Notes under the pieces: generated by a model | Databases searched by the model: none | Seen by the model: the letters and a program-made list of their open reading frames with translations, nothing else | What the model was told of the DNA's origin: nothing | Part shown: piece after piece, positions 6,925 through 10,345 of the stretch | How the letters are laid out: every line of letters begins with the position of its first letter | Position numbering within the stretch: the first letter of the stretch is position 1 | Position numbers and translations under genes: made by a program | From: CAYGAW01 sp964347945 | GTDB lineage: Bacteria; Chloroflexota; Anaerolineae; UBA7937; B3-Chlor | Assembly: GCA_964347945.1 (NCBI GenBank) | Contig: CAYGAW010000128.1 | Coordinates: forward strand, 1 to 10,345 | Reading direction: 5' to 3' | DNA length: 10,345 nucleotides

Positions 6925-7685
6925 GAAACATCCTCGTCAGCAACGACGATGGCATCAACTTCCCTGGCCTCTTTCGCTTGAAACAAGCCCTCGACGCTGT
7001 GGGCAAAGTAACCGTCATTGCACCTGATCGGGAGCACACCCGTTCCGGCCACGCAAAGACGATGCACAAACCCCTTCGCATCGTCCAGGTCGAGCTTCCC
7101 GATGGCTCCCTGGCGTATTCCAGCAGCGGCGCTCCCTCAGATTGCGTGGCCCTGGCGGTTCTGGGCTTCCTCCCAGAGTTGCCTGACCTGGTAGTTTCGG
7201 GCATCAACCTAGGAGCCAATGTCGGCCAGGACATCACCTACTCGGGTACCCTCGCCGCAGCCTTCGAAGGTACGGTCTCAGGGATACCCTCCATCGCCGC
7301 ATCGCTGGACACATATGAGGACGGTGACTTCAGCTATGCCGCTCGCTTTGTCGCCCGCCTGGCCGAAGAGGTACTAGCCCGTGGCCTGCCTGCAAATGTC
7401 CTCCTCAACGTGAATATACCCCACGTACCCGAGGGCAAAATCGCCGGCGTCGAGATCACTCGGCTAGGCAGACGGCTGTATCGGGACCAACTCATCAAGC
7501 GGAAGGACCCGCGAGGCCGAGACTACTACTGGATCGGTGGGGAGTGGCCCACGGGCCATACCGGGGATGAGGGTACCGACTTCTGGGCCTTGGCCCGCAA
7601 CTGCATCTCGATAACACCCCTCCGCTTGGACATGACCGACCACAGCTTCCTCAAGGATCTTAGAAACTGGGTGATATCTCCCTAA
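6921..7685 (+). CDS. surE: 5'/3'-nucleotidase SurE
   Basis: SurE is a metal-dependent phosphatase that removes phosphate from nucleoside 5'- and 3'-monophosphates in the cytoplasm, and in several bacteria it supports stationary-phase and stress survival. The protein is 254 aa, the usual length. Metal ligands are visible: Asp9-Asp10 in SNDDG, Ser42 in RSGHA and Asn96 in SGINLGANVG. GAPSDCV (70-76) and DITYSGTLAAAFEG (104-117) are further family signatures. The ATG at 6921 is chosen because the protein must begin directly with the first strand and NDDG motif; it overlaps the PBP stop as ATGA. No close Shine-Dalgarno is visible, so translation probably depends on re-initiation by ribosomes finishing the PBP gene (inference). 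A longer open frame from 6879 would add 14 residues unlike the family and is not used. Confidence 0.95.
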   Translation: MRNILVSNDDGINFPGLFRLKQALDAVGKVTVIAPDREHTRSGHAKTMHKPLRIVQVELPDGSLAYSSSGAPSDCVALAVLGFLPELPDLVVSGINLGANVGQDITYSGTLAAAFEGTVSGIPSIAASLDTYEDGDFSYAARFVARLAEEVLARGLPANVLLNVNIPHVPEGKIAGVEITRLGRRLYRDQLIKRKDPRGRDYYWIGGEWPTGHTGDEGTDFWALARNCISITPLRLDMTDHSFLKDLRNWVISP

Positions 7686-7720
7686 CAGTTGGCCGCACAG
7701 ACGAACCGAACGCGGACGCA

Positions 7721-7726
7721 TATCAT
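7721..7726 (+). promoter_or_regulatory. Possible -10 element before the nitroreductase gene
   Basis: TATCAT matches TATAAT at five of six positions within the 58-nt gap after surE. No good -35 lies 16-18 nt upstream, and the transcript would start only about 5-11 nt before the coding region. The gene may instead be read from the surE transcript. Confidence 0.25.
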
Positions 7727-7743
7727 AGGATCGGCAGGTGGTC

Positions 7744-8268
7744 ATGGATTTCTGGGAAGTATTGGAAGCAAGGCGCAGCGTGCGCGACTTTGAAACCGAG
7801 CGCGATGTCCCCTCCGAAATGGTGACCCAACTTCTGGAGGCCGCCATTCGTGCCCCCTCGGCTGGGAACTGTCAGCCATGGTACTTCTTCGTCGTTCGAG
7901 ACCAGGAGGTCAAGAACGCTCTCGCGCGGGCGGCTCTGAACCAGTGGTTCCTCAGCCACGCTCCCGTGGTGGTCGTGGTCTGTGCAGAGCCCGAACGATC
8001 GGCACTGAGGTACGGCGACCGTGGGAGACTTCTCTACTCACTACAGGACACAGCGGCCGCGACGGAGAACCTTCTGCTGGCGGCTGTGGCATCGGGACTG
8101 GGAGCCTGTTGGGTAGGGGCTTTCGATGAGGAGGAAGCTTCCCGGGCTCTGGAACTGCCGCCCCACTTGCGACCGGTGGCCATAATCCCCATAGGCTACC
8201 CAGCCAGGCGGCCCTCCGTGCGCACTGATCGCCGGCGACTGGACACAGTCAGACAGATCGTCGAGTGA
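7744..8268 (+). CDS. Nitroreductase family protein (FMN-dependent)
   Basis: This 174-aa protein is a short member of the NADH oxidase/nitroreductase fold, cytoplasmic flavoenzymes that normally act as homodimers and use NAD(P)H. The FMN-phosphate motif RRSVR (10-14) opens the protein. APSAGNCQPW (37-46) is the second FMN segment, QDTAAATENLLLAA (101-114) the long dimer helix, GLGACWVGAF (118-127) the strand near the flavin, and PIGYPA (149-154) the C-terminal FMN segment. The substrate cannot be deduced; relatives reduce nitro compounds, quinones or enones, or take part in dehalogenation. The N-terminus is unclear: ATG at 7744 starts directly at the domain, but GTG at 7738 has AGGA at a better distance (7 nt) and would add only two residues. 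It lies 58 nt after surE on the same strand and shares no obvious pathway with it. Confidence 0.92.
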   Translation: MDFWEVLEARRSVRDFETERDVPSEMVTQLLEAAIRAPSAGNCQPWYFFVVRDQEVKNALARAALNQWFLSHAPVVVVVCAEPERSALRYGDRGRLLYSLQDTAAATENLLLAAVASGLGACWVGAFDEEEASRALELPPHLRPVAIIPIGYPARRPSVRTDRRRLDTVRQIVE

Positions 8269-8315
8269 GAGATCCGTCCACGTAGGGCGGGGTTGGGCTG
8301 ATGGGGCCTGCACCG

Positions 8316-8327
8316 ACGCGGCCGCGT
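8316..8327. repeat. 12-bp perfect palindrome
   Basis: ACGCGGCCGCGT reads the same on both strands. It lies 48 nt after the nitroreductase stop and 4 nt before the left repeat arm. A protein-binding site or the edge of the repeat element is possible, but an isolated GC-rich palindrome may also be chance. Confidence 0.5.
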
Positions 8328-8331
8328 GAAT

Positions 8332-8429
8332 CTGAGGGTGTCGAAGAAGCCTATCGGAGGCACATACAACGTCATTTCGGCTCCGCCCGCCGTCGGACCG
8401 TTTGGCTTCGATGCTTCGACTGGGCTCAG
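8332..8429. repeat. Inverted pair of CTGAG-N3/4-GTCGAAG repeats (REPIN- or MITE-like)
   Basis: The left arm is CTGAG GGT GTCGAAG (8332-8346). The right arm, read on the minus strand, is CTGAG CCCA GTCGAAG (8429-8414). The next bases also pair: AAGCC (8347-8351) with GGCTT (8404-8408), leaving CGATG bulged. Inside, CGGAG (8355-8359) can pair with CTCCG (8381-8385). The whole could form an imperfect cruciform or RNA hairpin of about 98 nt. The arm motif resembles a short interspersed sequence (roughly CTGAGCCTGTCGAAG) that I recall as common in many environmental bacterial genomes, including Chloroflexota. No transposase is present, so mobilisation would have to be in trans. Confidence concerns the repeat structure, not its mobility. 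Confidence 0.6.
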
Positions 8430-8459
8430 CACAAACACGCCGCTTCGCGGCTACTCAGC
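8413..8459 (+). repeat. Two direct copies of GCTTCG-N6-CTCAGC
   Basis: GCTTCG ACTGGG CTCAGC (8413-8430) recurs as GCTTCG CGGCTA CTCAGC (8442-8459). Both are 18 bp with identical 6-bp ends and different centres, 29 bp apart. The first copy contains the right arm of the inverted pair. The second overlaps a GCCGC TTC GCGGC hairpin (8439-8451). It looks like a degenerate third member of the same repeat family. Confidence 0.5.
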
Positions 8460-8528
8460 CTGCGCGGCTCAGGATGCGCCCAGCGGCGGATCTCATGTCG
8501 TTCTTCTACACTCTCGTGAATCTGGATC

Positions 8529-8557
8529 TTGACCGAGATCAGCCGAACGGGTATAAT
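8529..8557 (+). promoter_or_regulatory. Strong sigma-70-type promoter for the aminotransferase
   Basis: TTGACC (8529-8534) and a perfect TATAAT (8552-8557) are separated by 17 nt. Transcription would start near 8564, giving a leader of about 55 nt. This is the best promoter match in the window and also shows that the open frame beginning at 8529 cannot be the real start of the gene. Confidence 0.8.
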
Positions 8558-8581
8558 TGGGTGCGCCCCAGTTTCGACGTG

Positions 8582-8610
8582 CTCGCTCCCCTGCAGAGCG
8601 GGAAGGAGGA
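8582..8610 (+). promoter_or_regulatory. Leader hairpin and Shine-Dalgarno of the aminotransferase gene
   Basis: CTCGCTC (8582-8588) can pair with GAGCGGG (8596-8602), including one G-U pair, around a 7-nt loop. The stem ends directly before AAGGAGGA (8603-8610). The AGGAGG core is 9 nt before the ATG at 8619, which fixes that start. The hairpin leaves the ribosome binding site free and might protect the 5' end; no T-box or leader-peptide attenuator is apparent. Confidence 0.55.
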
Positions 8611-8618
8611 AGCCAGCG

Positions 8619-9554
8619 ATGACGAACAAGTACGCATTCTTCGAGGGAAGAATCGTGCCCATAGAAGAGGCAAAGGTCAGCATTATGACCCACGCCTTCA
8701 ACTACGGAACGGGCTGCTTCGAGGGTATCCGGGCCTACTGGAACAAAACCAAGGAGCAGCTCTATGTGTTTAGGCTAAGAGAGCACTACGAGCGTTTTCT
8801 CCATTCGTGTCGCATCATTCGCATCTCGCTCACTTACGACGTCGACGAGATGTCGCGCATCACCCTTGAACTGCTGAACAAAGAGGGTTTCCGCCAAGAT
8901 ACTTACATCCGTCCTCTGGCGTACAAAGCTGACGTCGGCATAGGGGTCAGACTGCACGATCTACAGGATCGATTCGCCCTGTTTGCCATGCCCTTCGGCA
9001 AGTACATTGAGAAAGAGGAGGGCGCCAAGGTAGGGGTGTCCTCATGGCGTCGAATCAACGACAATGCGGTCCCGGCCCGAGCGAAGATCACCGGAGCCTA
9101 CATCAATTCCGCGCTGATCAAAACCGACGCCGTGATGAACGGATACGACGAGGCCATCGTCCTCACACAGCAGGGCCACGTGTCTGAAGGCAGTGCTGAG
9201 AACCTCTTCATTGTCAGGAATGGCACACTGATAACCTCACCGGTCACCGAAGACATCCTGGAGGGGATAACCAGGGCCACGCTGATCCAGTTGGCCGCCA
9301 AGGAGCTGGGCGTGGAGACAGTAGAACGGCCCATCGACCGCACCGAGCTTTACGTTGCCGACGAGGCCTTCTTCTGCGGCACCGGCGTGCAGATAGCGGC
9401 CATAGCCGAGATCGATCACCGTCCCGTCGGAACGGGCGAGATTGGCCCCATCGTGACCCGGCTGCGGGATTTGTACTTCAGCATTGCGCGGGGTGAGAGA
9501 GACGAGTACGAGCACTGGACGACCCCCGTCTACGCTGCCGTCCCTGCAATTTGA
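8619..9554 (+). CDS. ilvE: Branched-chain amino acid aminotransferase (class IV, PLP)
   Basis: This enzyme reversibly transfers the amino group between glutamate and the 2-oxo acids of valine, leucine and isoleucine, the last step of their synthesis, in the cytoplasm. It is 311 aa, typical of IlvE. Motifs: THAFNYGTGCFEGIRAY (24-40), the HYERF substrate and PLP segment (56-60), catalytic Schiff-base Lys156 in RAKITGAYINS, GYDEAIVL (175-182), SEGSAENLF (189-197) with PLP-contacting Glu194, LEGITRA (214-220) for the PLP phosphate, and CGTGVQI near 253-259. The glycine pattern and SEGxxENLF favour IlvE over D-amino acid transaminase or aminodeoxychorismate lyase, but the substrate is inferred. 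The start is set by AGGAGG 9 nt upstream and the promoter at 8529-8557. The gene stands alone: nothing else of the ilv/leu pathway is nearby. It converges on the next gene with 16 nt between stops. Confidence 0.93.
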   Translation: MTNKYAFFEGRIVPIEEAKVSIMTHAFNYGTGCFEGIRAYWNKTKEQLYVFRLREHYERFLHSCRIIRISLTYDVDEMSRITLELLNKEGFRQDTYIRPLAYKADVGIGVRLHDLQDRFALFAMPFGKYIEKEEGAKVGVSSWRRINDNAVPARAKITGAYINSALIKTDAVMNGYDEAIVLTQQGHVSEGSAENLFIVRNGTLITSPVTEDILEGITRATLIQLAAKELGVETVERPIDRTELYVADEAFFCGTGVQIAAIAEIDHRPVGTGEIGPIVTRLRDLYFSIARGERDEYEHWTTPVYAAVPAI

Positions 9555-9570
9555 ATTCGGGATGAGCGCG

Positions 9571-10345
9571 CTAGGGGCTTAGGACCTCCACGGACACCGG
9601 CAGCGCAATGTGATCCCCGAGCGGGGCGCCTGCTGAAGTCGTGACCTCAAGCCTTCTGAGGCTCTCCAGTTCGTAGATTCCTATCGCTACGTCATAGGTC
9701 CCCGGTGGGACGTCCACCTCCAGAGGGATCAAATGCTCATCCTCCACGGTCTCACCCTCCAGCCACGCCCAAGTGGGATACATGCCGTTCAAAGGAAGCC
9801 CGTCTGCCTGAGCCCAGGTCCGCCCGGCTTCATCCACCAGGTGAACGAAGACGGTATAGCTCTCAGTCATCTCAGTCAGTGCCTTCCAGTATAGGACCAG
9901 CCTGACGTAGTTGCCCGGCGTCACGCCGGTGTCTGAGAGCTTGTAGCCGAACAGGCGGATTCGATTCCCAAACCTGAAGGGCCCCACCAATTCGACGCCC
10001 GACAGATCCACAGGCTCCACGCGTCGGACGCGGACCTTGGACAGTTCGACGCCATCTGAAACCACATCTCCATCTTGGTCCAGCACCGCCAACCGGTGGC
10101 CGCTCTCTGATCGATAGAGCCCCGCCCGCAGCATGTATAGACCCGGTGGGATCTCGGCAGATATGGGCAACTCATGAGGGTCTGAGACGTAGAACCCAGG
10201 TGACCAAGTGGAGGTCGGGAGGTCCGCTGGATTGGCCTTTTCGGACAGGCTCCAGGAGATGTAGTTCGGGCGCAGATCATCCAGATGTACGAAGGCGCTG
10301 TAATCCTCTTCCAGCCTGTCTTGAGGTTCCCAGTACAAGGTGAGA
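9571..10345 (-). CDS. C-terminal part of a protein with two tandem beta-rich units (possible membrane glycosyltransferase tail), 5'-truncated
   Basis: The frame is open to the window edge (codons CTC ACC before the TTG at 10338), so the TTG is probably an internal Leu of the LTLYW strand and the N-terminus lies outside. About 257 residues are visible. Two units of similar design repeat about 148 residues apart: LYW, then (S/T)xFVHL, then a Trp-containing turn (TSTWSPG or YPTWAWLEGE), then V/I-PPG-x-Y-x(4)-GLY/GIY, then RL and a hydrophobic end strand. Fragment positions are about 3-106 and 151-254. There is no membrane helix, catalytic motif or Cys pair in this part. From memory, such units form the extracytoplasmic C-terminus of large multi-pass glycosyltransferase-like proteins in Chloroflexota; that is inference because no catalytic part is present. 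A secreted carbohydrate-binding or surface protein is the alternative. Confidence 0.75.
   Translation of the reverse strand, partial: LTLYWEPQDRLEEDYSAFVHLDDLRPNYISWSLSEKANPADLPTSTWSPGFYVSDPHELPISAEIPPGLYMLRAGLYRSESGHRLAVLDQDGDVVSDGVELSKVRVRRVEPVDLSGVELVGPFRFGNRIRLFGYKLSDTGVTPGNYVRLVLYWKALTEMTESYTVFVHLVDEAGRTWAQADGLPLNGMYPTWAWLEGETVEDEHLIPLEVDVPPGTYDVAIGIYELESLRRLEVTTSAGAPLGDHIALPVSVEVLSP

Larger units (their letters stand above)
8269..8618. other. 350-nt intergenic region holding repeats and the aminotransferase promoter
   Basis: No credible gene lies here; the open frames on both strands have no recognisable motifs. The region contains a 12-bp palindrome (8316-8327), a repeat cluster (8332-8459), a plain stretch (about 8460-8528) in which I see only minor hairpins such as AGCC/GGCT near 8457-8469, and the promoter and leader of the downstream gene (8529-8618). 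Confidence 0.8.

Noticed and set aside
8529..8618. 30-codon N-terminal extension of the aminotransferase
   Set aside because: It begins at the -35 element of a near-consensus promoter, and AGGAGG 9 nt before 8619 marks the true start.
8301..8773. Small open frames in the gap before the aminotransferase (72, 68 and 123 aa plus, 91 aa minus)
   Set aside because: They run through the repeat and promoter sequences or into the aminotransferase, lack ribosome binding sites, and have low-complexity Arg/Ser-rich translations.
1..10345. Undescribed defence, mobile or secondary-metabolite system
   Set aside because: Every substantial open frame belongs to a familiar housekeeping or metabolic family, and no nuclease, transposase, toxin or CRISPR-like array is visible; adjacency alone does not support a new system.

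Overview
The window looks like ordinary chromosomal DNA from a moderately GC-rich bacterium, probably a member of Chloroflexota (inference). The two best clues are a bifunctional penicillin-binding protein with a long C-terminal Ig-like extension, and a protein tail made of repeated beta-rich units of the kind I associate with membrane glycosyltransferases of that phylum. No rRNA, tRNA, CRISPR array, phage, transposase or defence gene is visible.

Layout. 1-1002 (+) is the 3' part of folC (folate polyglutamylation). It converges on a minus-strand pair: an alpha/beta hydrolase (1031-1798, TTG start) and, upstream of it, a thioredoxin-reductase-like flavoprotein (1902-2843). At about 2920-2971 there are two back-to-back sigma-70-type promoters sharing one -35 palindrome. 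They drive the reductase leftward and a SAM-dependent methyltransferase (3022-3780) rightward. The methyltransferase is followed by a class A PBP (3847-6924), whose stop codon overlaps the start of surE (6921-7685). A nitroreductase-family gene follows (7744-8268).

8269-8618 is the only long gap. It holds a 12-bp palindrome, an inverted pair of CTGAG-N3/4-GTCGAAG repeats with a further degenerate copy, and then a near-consensus promoter and strong ribosome binding site for a branched-chain aminotransferase (8619-9554). The window ends in the C-terminal part of a minus-strand protein with two tandem beta-rich units (9571-10345), convergent with the aminotransferase.

Functionally this is mainly housekeeping and metabolism: folate, thiol redox, cell-wall synthesis, nucleotide salvage or stress survival, and branched-chain amino acids. 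The only clear functional coupling is PBP-surE, which overlap by 4 nt; the other genes form short separate units. I found no convincing new multi-gene system. The points most worth a second look are the repeat element at 8332-8459, the overlapping divergent promoters, and the altered glycosyltransferase motifs of the PBP.
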